Shown: in pieces, positions 33,445-55,285 of the stretch | How the letters are laid out: the number at the start of each line of letters is the position of its first letter | How positions within the stretch are numbered: the stretch's first letter is position 1 | NCBI RefSeq assembly: GCF_026914265.1 | Contig: NC_069123.1 | Location: 50,352,949-50,416,948 of the forward strand | Direction: 5' to 3' | DNA: 64,000 nt | Source: Mya arenaria | Lineage: Eukaryota > Mollusca > Bivalvia > Myida > Myidae | The notes under the pieces: generated by a model | The model's database searches: none | What the model was told of the DNA's origin: nothing | Seen by the model: the letters and a program-made list of their open reading frames with translations, nothing else | Position numbers and translations under genes: made by a program

Positions 33445-35400
33445 ACCATTGCGATCCCATAATGCAACATCAACATGTTCTGCGAAGCTGCAAAATATAT
33501 AAACAAGCGAAAAAGGAAGACATTCGAACTGTGCAACTCAGTCAACAATAAACAGAATAAAAGGTTGCCATTGAATGTACATCTTAATTAAAATTATCGA
33601 AAGCATATACTTTTTTATTCACTGCGGCAAAATATAGGTTACAAACCACTTTCAGGAGCACACAACATAGTCATAGTCAAGTTGACTTGGGGTATATATT
33701 CTTAAGCAATCTAAACCGAAATACTTATCACTAAACATTCTTCAGGACTACCAATATGACAAGACAATAGCTTTTATATTATATTTATTATAATAACACA
33801 AACTTATCAGTTAAGGAAAAAAGTAATTGGACAGTTGTAGAACGTTTTCTACTTTAAACTACATTTTCATTGAAATTATTTATACTTGAATTTAAGTTAA
33901 ATTTGGAAGCATACAAATGAGTATATGTGATGTATACTTGCATGTTTGTTTCTTTCTTTTCTTTTTTTCCTTAGTTTATAATCATGGATATTTGTACAGT
34001 TTTAAAACGATACAATAGAGCACGCATGAACGTAACTTTTCATGATTGTATATACTGTTGTACCTAAATATTGTACCTATTTGTTTTAATAAACGAAAGT
34101 TTATATTAGGTGACAGCTATATCTCAAGACTTGGAAAGCACTGTAAATTCGATTTACTCCTTAGTATGAGTCTGGGACCAATAACAAATCCTACTCCCAG
34201 GTATGAGTATACTGTTACAAGCACTATTAAAAAGTATTTAACCATTTTATGTCTATTTAATTTGCAATGTATTTTTTCCCTGCACGTTGACTTTATTATA
34301 CTTTTTATCTTATTGTATTTTCCAGGTTATTGGTCAAGTCTGCTTGGGCACTCATATTGGTATTACAACAGTTAGAGCTGAAATAAGAAGGTGAAAATTA
34401 ATATACAAGATTTAGCTCTCCGTTACATTGATTTTGCTCTTGCATGTTGTTGTTTTTCGACGAACACCATGTCTTATGCATCGAATACTGTTCAAAATGT
34501 GTATTTAAAAGACGTGAAATAAATATATAAATAAGTGAAGAATACAATGTGCAAATTATTTCAAAATTTAAAAAAATGTTAAATTATATCTTCTTTATGT
34601 TCCTTTAATTTTAATGCGTAATCAATATTAAAAGAAAGAAAAACACTAAAAACTTATGGCTTAGAAACATTTATAATGAAGATTTGATATATAATTTATA
34701 AGTAATATTTTAAAACGTTTGTTATCTTACTTGGTTAAATTGTCAAATTTATCAATATACAAATAATGTTGGTTGCACTTCATTTGGTAAAATTAAAGGT
34801 TTAAAATGTTTTGGAATGACATGATAAGTATGCATACATAGATATAAAAAGTGGGGGCGTTATGGGAGTGCTATTTGACCAATTTTAAAATGTAAGTGGG
34901 GCTAGTTGACCAAAATGGGGGCTATTTGACTAGGAAGCACACTTTCTCTTGGTAGCAGATTTCTGCTTGTTGTCTGCGTAGGTTTCAAGTTTAATTAAAA
35001 AATGAAGCCATAATGTACGTATGCATGTGATATGTACAAAAAAAAACGGACAAACTTTTGTAAACAAACTATAGTTTAAACATATACACGAGTCGGTCAT
35101 GAAACAAAGTGAAAAAAATAACAAAAATAAAATAATTTGATAATGAGTAAAATATGTTAGGGAGAATGAGGTTAATTAAATTTAGCTGAGTACAGTTCTA
35201 TCACTAGAGTTCATCAACATTCAAAATTTATACATATTTGAATGTTTAATATAGAATTGGTTAATACATATTTTTCTGTCATTGTTAGAGAAATTACATT
35301 CCATTAAATAATGATATTCGTCATCCAACGAGCTATTATAACATAAAGTACAAACGCGGTAACTTTACAAAAAATGTAAGCTAAATTTAATGAAGGAGAT

Positions 35401-35435
35401 TGACGTCGTCCAGGAAAACTGTTGCCTGTTTCGCG
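35401..35435 (+). promoter_or_regulatory. Candidate COPS4 proximal promoter motifs
   Basis: TGACGTCG (CRE-like) at 35401-35408 and TTTCGCG (E2F-like half) at 35429-35435 lie 45-80 bp upstream of the COPS4 ATG (35481). No TATA box at the usual distance. Suggestive only. Confidence 0.3.
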
Positions 35436-35480
35436 TTCAGCGTTGAATGTAACCTAATCAATGTTAGGAGACACTTGGAA

Positions 35481-45937
<10,457 letters not shown>

Positions 45938-46533
45938 ACACTGACACAGTCTGGTCTGTTGTCTGATCTGAACACTGGGACATAGCAAGCCGTCAGGACC
46001 TGGTGATAATATGACAAACTTAGTGCTGTATTATGGTCCAAATTCACACAGATTTGAAAGAGAATATATCATATACTATGTGATTTAAGCAGCTGTGTAG
46101 ACTGCAGATAGCATGGCTGATTATGGTAGAATCAAGTGTATGCTCATATAAAGCTGTTAAAATAGAGAATAATCTTCTAGATATGGTGTTGCAGATTTTC
46201 AAAAATCTTAATGTATTTAAAGAGTTTTTTGAATACAGCTGTAATGTTTTGGTCAGGCATAAAAGTACTGTGTTATGAATGATTTAATGAAAATGTATGG
46301 CACAATGTGGAGCAAAGCCTTTTCTTCTCTTTATATTAGATTTACGCTTTGTTTGTAAAACAAATGATAATCACTTTCAAGAACAACATGGCATTCTTTG
46401 TTTTGATACATCTTTTTTATTGCAAAGTGAGTGTACTTTTGATTGTCACTTTCATTCATATCCATGAACATTTAAAGTGTTTGTTGTCTTTTTATGAAAT
46501 CTGTGTTCATTATTGATAATGTCAGAAATGTTA

Positions 46534-46539
46534 AATAAA
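46534..46539 (+). terminator. COPS4: COPS4 polyadenylation signal
   Basis: AATAAA 597 nt after the COPS4 stop, followed by T-rich sequence. It is the first canonical hexamer downstream in a plausible position. Confidence 0.6.
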
Positions 46540-46559
46540 GCAGTAATCTTCGTTCAAAA

Positions 46560-47165
46560 ACTTAATCTTGTGTTAAAATTCTGTTTGATGAATATTCTTA
46601 GAAATGTACATTTTTTTGGCTCACTTCTAAGCATACATTAAAGTACTCATAGATATTGTGATCAGTTTCTATATGATAAGTGCTTGCATCCATAAACAAT
46701 TTATTATGAACGCTATGCAGTCTTATGTATATCAATCAAACTTATAATGTAGTTAGATATCCATTAGAGCTCTGTTTCTTTCTTTAACCAACAAGATCTA
46801 TCCATGCATGACTGGATTACGGTTCACAAAATGCTGCAGCCCAATCAGATATGTTCTCCTTTCCACTTATTTGATTTGATCGATTATACCCAGGTATTGG
46901 ACTCTTTGCACTATTCTATAAGGGACAAAACATTGTACAGAGAGCTGTGTATTAAAGTAGCATTTCCCTCCCTTTGTAAAACACACGGTTCGCTGATTGC
47001 TTCCCTTGGGTTGTACTAAAAAGTCATGCAAGTAAAAGGTCCTCATGGGCCGCTTGTTTCTACCAGCATCATGCTCCATTGAAATTCCTGTATGATTTGT
47101 TTAGAAAATACCTGAAAACAGTATTGTATAGAAACCGAAATTGAAAAAAGTCATATGTTATAATA
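46560..47165. other. Non-genic stretch
   Basis: AT-rich intergenic sequence past the COPS4 3' end; the short frames at 46804-47079 are open on both strands and match no family I know. Confidence 0.4.
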
Positions 47166-47169
47166 ACGT

Positions 47170-47795
47170 TCTGGTGTATTGGTGGATAAAAATTACCCAC
47201 CGTTACTGTACCTCGGTTTCACAAAGTGGGGCTATATCCTAATCACGCTCGTCGTCACGTCCGTCCGTCCTTCATGTTATTTGCCCATCCATATCTTTTT
47301 CATTCATGGTTGAATTTTAAAATAATAAAGGTATAGGTGGCCACCATAGCAATGAGCATGAGGATGTGTTACGCACAAGACACACGTCCCTACCTTTAAG
47401 GTCAAGGTCACAGCAACCTTCTGGACCGGGTATGATCCGTTAGTCCGACCCGTTTTTGTCCGGTCCATATCTTTCTCATTCATGGTCGGATTTCAAATTA
47501 TTTGGCAAAAGTAACTTCAATTGTATGAGGACGTGTCGTGCACAAGAACCGTGTCCCTACCTTCGAGGTGAAGGTCAAAGCAATCATTTTTACTAAGTAT
47601 GTTTTTCTATATAAGCCCTACTAGTGATGGGTTGTGTCATATAACAGTACCAATATTTTCCCATCTTCCTCATATCTCTACATAAATCACAATTCACGTA
47701 CAACCTGATTTCTTTAATAGTTCGATCCATGCAATGTTTCCGACACTTGGGCGCGCGGGGATATTAATGACATTTTGCGAAAGTTCTAGTTTGTA
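47170..47795 (+). repeat. Core-repeat element with ~190-bp units
   Basis: The left part carries ACAAAGTGGGGCTATATCCT and a CGTCCGTCCGTCC run; two units follow with CCATATCTTT.TCATTCATGGT, GAGGATGTGTTACGCACAAG or GAGGACGTGTCGTGCACAAG, and AAGGTCAAGGTCACAGCAAC. It ends near GGGGATATTAATGACATTTT. Again contains TCAAGGTCA. Similar structure to the other families but distinct sequence. Confidence 0.65.
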
Positions 47796-47814
47796 TAACT
47801 AGTGAATGCATTCT

Positions 47815-49615
47815 GAGGGTGAGAGTGGTATTGCGGTAAAGGTGCCCTCCGCTCAATTTGGTAGATCCCGGACGCCTGACTTACTGATAATACTTCGTGT
47901 CCGGTCCATATACATCTTTGTCATAAAATGTTAGATTACACCCCCCCCCCCCCACATTCGCCCTTAATCAGTTAGTTGTTACCTCAAGGGGTCAGGGATC
48001 AAGCCGCATCAGAGACATGTTCTCTATTCAACTTAAAACTCATTGATTATATCACGGTATTGGTCTCTTTGCACTTCTTACATGATTTGCACTCCACTCA
48101 AACAATTTGTGCAAGAAATTCTGCAAACATTGCATGTAATTTTCTTCTATCATTCCTTTATCATGTAAAATAGAACAACCGTAAAGGCTATACAAATCAG
48201 GCTATCATTTCGCCTACCTTTTGTTTTGCACGTTTGACAACCTAAGATTATTTCCAAAGCCTATTAGGTTTATTCATTGTCGTCATTGCGAAAGTTATGC
48301 AAATAGGTGCATGAACGATAATCTGAAAATAATCCTTTCGTACTTGTTACGTACCCGAACAGAAAAGATTGGATGTACGACCTTGGCAGATCTGCAGTGA
48401 TAAGCATGTTCTGGTGTTCGAATCAAGCTTTCCTCTCAGCATATGGAAGCGTTCTGCCGGACACGCCGGGTGATATCAATTAGCATTGAGCGGCCTTGGT
48501 AATTATTAGGTTAATTAACAACTAATTATGGGTTAATTGTTCTTGTTGCGCACGGTCAACGCTGCACGTTGTAGGATGTCCGAAAGGGGTCAGAAGGAAA
48601 GTTATGGGGAAAAAAAGATTTGCGGTCTGAACTTAAGACTGGAAACCGTTTTTTCAACATTGGCACACAAGGGACCTGGAAACTAACTTCTTTTCCGATG
48701 TACACTTTCTATCAAGAAACTTATCCAAAGTATCCACTCTTGGGTATCTTTGTATCAAAGATCTTATCACAGACTAGCCAAAATAATGCGCGCTAGTGGA
48801 AAGTTTTTTAATATTCGGACGTTATCACAATCAAGCTTAAAAAATATCGCTTAAATTTTGTAAGTCGTTAAACAACTTCTACTGGTCCTCTTGTTTGCCA
48901 TATAAATCGCACATAAACTAAACTTGGAATATTTATTAAAATTCAAACATTAGTTAAACACAGCAAAACATGATCATTCACAAACATGTAACAATGTGGT
49001 AAAATCATTAAAAATAAATTAACAAAACATAAGAAAACAAACAGGTTTTAACTAACAATTGGCATTAACCATTTGAGGTAAAATATTTATACGCTTTTTA
49101 CTTCAAATATGCATGTATAAATATTAATTATGTAACCTTTTGTATGTAAATGAAAGACACTATGGTAAACTTCCGTATACTTGTTTCAAATGTACATCAC
49201 TATGTATCAAGAACAAACAAAACGATATAATATATTCGTTATTGGCAAATACCAGTTGACATTGTAAGTTCGGTGTCATTTAAACATTAATGTCTCAATA
49301 TTTCTTATCGTATGAAAAAGATTTGTTACTGATAAGATCTTGAAACGATCAATTAGTTTCAATGAACACACAAAGTCATGTTCGTACTTATTCCAAAGAA
49401 ATCGGTACGTTGAATTGATTATGTGTGCTGTATTTAAATGTATACGTGGTCGCACAGCTCGCGTTCTGAAGTTTGTTGGCTGTCTACAGAAATTCAGCAA
49501 ATATTTTCGTGAAGCACCTGTTGTATCAGCCAATCTTAAACTTTTAATAGCATCTCTGGAATTGCTCTGAACTGTTTCTAGTGTAGGAGAGATCGCAATG
49601 TCACTACATTAGTTA
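47815..49615. other. Non-genic stretch with possible SINE head
   Basis: Near 47828 GTGGTATTGCGGTAAAGGTG followed by GGTAGATCCCGG could be a decayed tRNA-like promoter. A run of 14 C lies at 47940-47953. Nothing else in the stretch is recognisable; frames at 49276-49570 are open on both strands without known motifs. Confidence 0.35.
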
Positions 49616-49619
49616 CAAT

Positions 49620-50478
49620 TCATACACGAAAGTTGTTTGGCACATTTTCATGAATCGGATTTACCTGGCGTCTCTGGACGAGAAACAGAGAAATATGTAT
49701 AAAAACTAACACCCACAATAACATAACTGCTGCCAATATTATTATAAACTCATCTAGGTACGTCAATGTGTAGGCGGTTGTGTACATATATTCTGAACGT
49801 GACATGATGGCGATGGGTGACGCTAAGACCGCCCTATAGTTAGTCTCTGAAATGAAGTCCTTCCTCAAACGGGACGGCGATGTCGTTGATGATGATGTCA
49901 TCGTCGTAGTTGACGCAATGGGAAAGGATCATGGACGCTTTGACAGTGATGTCGCCAAACACTGCTTGGGACTGCTTCATAAGGCTGTCCCGCAGCGCCC
50001 GCTTGCTCTCCTCAGCGTCCTCCTCGTACATAGGCACGGAGATGAACGTGTGCAGCCGGGTGCCGCCTTCGATGTACCTCCACCGGATACTGTCTATCTG
50101 GTCCCGAGCCATTACGCCGGGACCCAGCGGAATGCCGTTTAGAAGCCGGGGGATCTTCTTCAGGCACGTGTTTGGGATCGCAGAGTCACTGTACACTGAC
50201 TGGAAAGACACTTGTAGTAGAAAACAGTACTTGTCATCGTCACGTTTGCGCTGGTTTCGCACAAGTTTTGCAGCTTCGCTCGAGCTGATTGTGAATAATG
50301 ATGCAGACATGGTCGCTGGTGTCGCTTGCTCTTGTTCTGGGACAGGTAAGGGATTCTGGTGGGACGTCACAGGTCTAGAAGCCCGGGACTCAGGAGGTTG
50401 GAAGGCAGAAAAGCTGTGCAGCTCAACTTCGCCCCAACCGGCCAGTTTGCCGGGTAAAAAATCCACGTAGCGAATCAC
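49620..50478 (-). pseudogene. Unrecognised membrane-anchored protein, frameshifted or mis-sequenced
   Basis: A minus-strand frame with coding-like composition runs from before 50478 to TAA 49842-49840; its first ATG is at 50310 (MSASLFTIS...). It includes DSIRWRYIEGGTRLHTFISV and VNYDDDIIINDIAVPFEEG. At about 49845 the reading that continues to look coding moves to another frame: ETNYRAVLAS, then a hydrophobic segment (FIIILAAVMLLWVLVF) followed by RRQ, ending at a stop at 49622-49620. The pattern (soluble domain, one membrane helix, basic short tail) is that of a single-pass membrane protein. Either a one-base frameshift has broken it, or the assembly has an error, or the first frame simply ends at 49840. 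I do not recognise the family. There is no signal peptide before the ATG, so upstream exons may exist. Confidence 0.5.
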
Positions 50479-50499
50479 AGAAAAATCACATCACATCCT

Positions 50500-51480
50500 C
50501 ATCTATATGAACGCGTTGATACATCGAAACACTTCTGATATTTTGCTTGTATATGCATTTCTGTCCCTGGTATATTTAATTCCTTCTTCACGCGGTGTTT
50601 TAAGTATTAATGCTTGACTGTTCTCTTAAGGTTAACTGCTTTCAAACGCCATAAGTGGAAGGTCATATTTTCTAAAAGTCTCCTGATCCACTTACCTAGA
50701 TATACATGTACTGTCAAAGATTGTCCATTATTATTATTACAAACGCTTAATCATGAACCTATCAGCTATCAATGTGCACACTGCTTTATCTGGGCCAATA
50801 CGCGAGCCTGATAGTATGTATAGGTATTGCGTTCAAACTATACAGGTAAGCGCCAATGTGTTTTGGCATTGTTCCTCCTATGAATGGTAGATAGGTAATC
50901 GCTCCAGCCGGTGTTGCGTCATACACCTAGCAAAGCACAGTGTTTGTTATTTACACTGCGTATTTACATAAAGCCAATCTTGTAAGCTTATTATATGTTA
51001 GACTAGTAGAATGTATACACTTTCAAAGGACCATTTAGTTGCAAATGTCGGACAAGTTTCGTCCTTAAATGAAAAGGAATAACAAATTATTTAAGTCGAT
51101 TACATAGTTCTTAACAAATTACCAGTCTGATACTAGTATTTGGATTATAAGATATGCATCGATATTGATCAACGCACTTTGGGTCGGATTTTAAATACAT
51201 AAATTATGTATATAATTCGTTTTTTGTTGGTTTATGAATATGAATGAGGAATTAATCAAATACAGTGAAATATTTTTTGCGCCATTTTTTTCTCCATATT
51301 TATAGCTTTTGAATATTAATGTTATATGAAACTAACTTTTCGAAAGCTAAAATAGAACTATTGTATCTGATACGAAGTCTGCTATGAAAACAAATGGTCA
51401 CGCCTGAAATTTTGTTTTGTAATATTGTACTAAACTACTGTACAGATTATATTCCGAGTATTGGTCAGGGGACTGGTGCG
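50500..51480. other. Non-genic stretch
   Basis: AT-rich sequence without recognisable genes or repeats. Confidence 0.4.
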
Positions 51481-51484
51481 AACT

Positions 51485-51552
51485 TTTCCAATCAATCAAC
51501 CAACCAATCAATCAACCAACCAACCAACCAATCAACAAATCAATCAATAACT
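51485..51552. repeat. (CAAY)n simple repeat
   Basis: CAAT/CAAC tetranucleotides in tandem; they encode the short Asn-Gln-Ser run of a spurious frame. Confidence 0.9.
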
Positions 51553-52039
51553 TGTACGATGCTGTTTAGCTCGAAAATACGGTACTTTTTCTTTTGAAAT
51601 ATCAATATTTTCAAAAGAGTGACATTTGTATTATATTGTCATGTATACAATTTATTTGAAAGAACATGAATTTAAATTGTATGTATGTATGCAATTTCAC
51701 ATTTTTTTACTTTATAGTGTACCAGAACACAGACTCTTGTTTGTGGTAAAATATTTTATTGTGTAGCAAAATATAATGTAAATGTATATAAACAGTAAAC
51801 GAGTATAATCTTTAAAATCATTAAAATATCTGATTAATAATAAGGTGACCGTATACAATTTAGTTCCTAGTCACACTTAATAATAATAGTGTCAATAGTG
51901 TCATATATATACATGCACATAGTAATATAACAAAAAAACTAACCTAAATAGTGGATAATAGTAATGCGGATAAAAACAATAACGTTAAAAACAAAACCAA
52001 GTCCTTCCTTGTCTTTCTATCCCTGTGTAGCACGACGAA

Positions 52040-53840
52040 ATGATACCATTAAACAAACGTGTCCGATATGTTACCATTTAAAAAAACGTCCGATATGTTT
52101 CAATTAAACAAACATGCCCGATATGTCACCATTAAGCAAACATTTCCGATATATTACCATTAAACACGCATGTCCGATATGTAACCATTAAACACATGTA
52201 TCCATTTAACAAACATGTCCGACATCAAACCATTAAACAAACCAATCCGATATGTCACCATTAAACAAACATGTCCGATATGTCACAATTAAACAAGCAT
52301 GCCCGATATGTTACCATTAAACAAACATGTCCGATGTGTTACTATTAAACAATCATGTCCAATATGTTACATTTTACCAAACATGTCCGATATGTTACTA
52401 TTAAACAAACGTGTCCGATATGTTACCATTAAACCATCATGTCCGATTTGTTACTTTTAATCAAACAAGTCCTACATGTTGCCATTGAAAAAACACGTCC
52501 GATACATTACCATTAAACATACATGTCCGACATGTGACCATTGAACAAACATTTCCGATATGTTACCATTACACACACATGTCCGATGTGTAACCATTTA
52601 ACAAACATGTCCGATTTTACACCATTAAACAAGCATGCCCGATATGTTACCATAAAACAAACATGTCCAACATGTCACCATAAAACTTGTTACCATAAAA
52701 CAAACATGTCCGATATGTTACCATAAAACAAACCTGTCCAATATGTTACCATTAAACAAACATGTCCGATATGTTACCATTAAACAAACATGTCCATTAT
52801 GTTATCATTAAACAAACACGTCCGATATGTTACCATTAAACACGCATGTCCGATATGTTACCATTAAACAAACATTTCCAATATGTTACCATAAAACAAG
52901 CATGTCCAATATGTTACCTTTCAGCAAACATGTCCAATATGTTACCATTAAACAAACATGTAACATATTACCATGTCCAATACGTTACCATAAAACAAAT
53001 ATGTCCGATATGTTACCATTAAACAAACATGTCCGACTTGTTACCATTAAACAAACATGTCCAATATGTTACCATTAAACAAACATGTCCAATATGTTAC
53101 CATAAAACAAATATGTCCGATATGTTACCATTAAACAAACATGTCTAATATGTTTCCATTGAACCAACATGTTCGATAAGTTACCATCAAACAAATATGT
53201 CCGACATGTGACCATTAAACAAACATGTCCAATATGTTACCATTGAACCAACATGTTCGATGTGTTACCATCAAACAAACATGTCCAATATGTTACAATT
53301 AAACACGCATGTCCAATATGTTACCATAAAACAAACATGTCCGATATGTTACAATTAAGCAAACATGTCCAATATGTTACCATTACACAAACATGTAAAA
53401 TATTAACATGTCCAATATGTTATCATAAAACAAATATGTCCGATATGTTACCATTAAACAAACATGTCCAATATGTTACCATTAAACAAACATGTCCATT
53501 ATGTTACCATAAAACAAATATGTCCGAAATGTTACAATTAAACAAACATGTCCAATATTTTACCATTGAACCAAAATGTTCGATATCTTACCATTAAACA
53601 AACATGTCCGATATGTTACCATTACACACACATGTCCGATGTGACACCATAAAATAAACATATCCGATATGTTACTATATAACAAACATGTCCGACATGT
53701 TACTATTCAACAAACATGTCCGACTTATTTCCATTAAACAAACATGTCCGATATGCTACCATTAAACAAGCATGTCCGATATGTTAGCATTAAACAAATA
53801 TGTCCGATATGTTACCATTTAACAAACATGTTCATATTTC
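52040..53840. repeat. 28-bp minisatellite, ~64 units
   Basis: Unit ATGTTACCATTAAACAAACATGTCCGAT, here stated as ATGTTACCATTAAACA plus AACATGTCCGAT, repeats with point variation and some indels over 1.8 kb. Because 28 is not a multiple of three, a frame cycles through three phases per 84 bp and gives 28-residue periodic ORFs that are not genes. Contiguous without spacers, so not CRISPR-like. Confidence 0.95.
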
Positions 53841-53904
53841 TCCATTTACAAACATTTAACATTTGATGATTACGTTGTTTGTAACGCTCACAAAAAGAAC
53901 GACA

Positions 53905-55110
53905 TGTACAAATTCAGCGACTTTTGCTACATTCGCAACATTCGCAACATACGCGACAATTCCCATATTTGCAACATTCGCGACATTTCCAATATTTGCG
54001 ACATTTGCAACATTCGCGACATTCACATTATTCCCGACAGTCACATTATTCGCGACACTCACAACATTCGCGACATTCCCAACATTCGCAAAATTCCCAA
54101 CATTCGTAATGGCATTCCCGACATTCCCAACATTCGCGACATTCCCAACAATCGCGACAATCCCGACATTCGCGACATTCCTAACATTCGCGACATACTT
54201 ACCTTTCGCAACATTCGCAACATTCGCGGCATTCCCAACCTTCGCGACATTCCCATCATTCGCAACATACCCGGTATTCACATCATTTCCAACATTAGCG
54301 ACATTCACAACATTCTCTATATTCATCGTATGTACAACATTCGAAACATTCAAAACATTTACCGTATTCACAACATTTGCGATATTTACAACATTCGACA
54401 CATTCAAGGTAATTCAGGACATTCACAACATTCGCGAAATTCGCAACATTCACGACATAAGCAATATTCACCGCTTGTACAACATTGATGGCATTCGAAA
54501 CATTTACCGTATTCACAACATTTGCGACAATCGACACTTTCACGATTCCCAAGATTCGCAACATTCACGACATTCCCAACAATCGCGACAATCCCGACAT
54601 TCGCGACATTCCTAACATTCGCGACATACTTACCTTTCGCAACATTCGCAACATTCGCGGCATTCCCAACCTTCGCGACATTCCCATCATTCGCAACATA
54701 CCCGGTATTCACATCATTTCCAACATTAGCGACATTCACAACATTCTCTATATTCATCGTATGTACAACATTCGAAACATTCAAAACATTTACCGTATTC
54801 ACAACATTTGCGATATTTACAACATTCGACACATTCAAGGTAATTCAGGACATTCACAACATTCGCGAAATTCGCAACATTCACGACATAAGCAATATTC
54901 ACCGCTTGTACAACATTGATGGCATTCGAAACATTTACCGTATTCACAACATTTGCGACAATCGACACTTTCACGATTCCCAAGATTCGCAACATTCACG
55001 ACATTTGACCCATTCAAAATAATCATAACATTCAGGATCTTCACAGAATTTGCGACTATCACAACATTCTGGAATCTGGACATTCACAATATTCGGGACA
55101 TTTATAACAG
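53905..55110. repeat. 9-bp minisatellite with a recent 431-bp duplication
   Basis: Units of 9 bp close to ACATTCGCR fill the stretch, producing Thr-Phe-Ala or Asn-Val-Ala periodic frames on the two strands. A block of 431 bp (about 54145-54575) is followed by a second copy (54576-55006) that looks identical over long reaches, for example around 54301 versus 54732. The near-identity against the diverged 9-mers indicates a recent tandem duplication. Confidence 0.92.
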
Positions 55111-55285
55111 GTGTTGTATAGACGACCATCCAAAGTAAGGCCACTCCTGGTACTGCAACTTTACCATTTAAAAAAAGTAGTTATACCAATGCTAAAATGT
55201 CGTCATGTCGTCAATTCATAATTCGACAGACATTAAAACTCCTGATAATACGAAGTCAAACACATGCAGTTTTATCCACCAGGGG

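Larger units (their letters stand above)
32392..35480. promoter_or_regulatory. Divergent LIN54/COPS4 upstream region
   Basis: About 3.1 kb between the first LIN54 exon I can place and the COPS4 ATG. It must hold the LIN54 start codon exon, both 5' untranslated regions and the promoters. I could not choose a LIN54 first exon: several ATGs occur on the minus strand, but none is followed by a donor in the required phase (one leftover base) with convincing context. The 330-residue-codon-poor frames here are not genes. The stretch 33.6-35.3 kb is AT-rich and featureless. Confidence 0.5.

Noticed and set aside
52541-53597. Repetitive His/Tyr/Thr-rich ORFs
   Set aside because: 28-bp minisatellite read through three phases; periodicity of 28 residues equals three units and there is no start or splice context.
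52040-53840. CRISPR-like array
   Set aside because: Repeats are contiguous with no unique spacers, and the genome is eukaryotic.
53856-55022. Asn-Val and Thr-Phe repeat proteins
   Set aside because: 9-bp minisatellite open on both strands; two copies arise from the 431-bp duplication.
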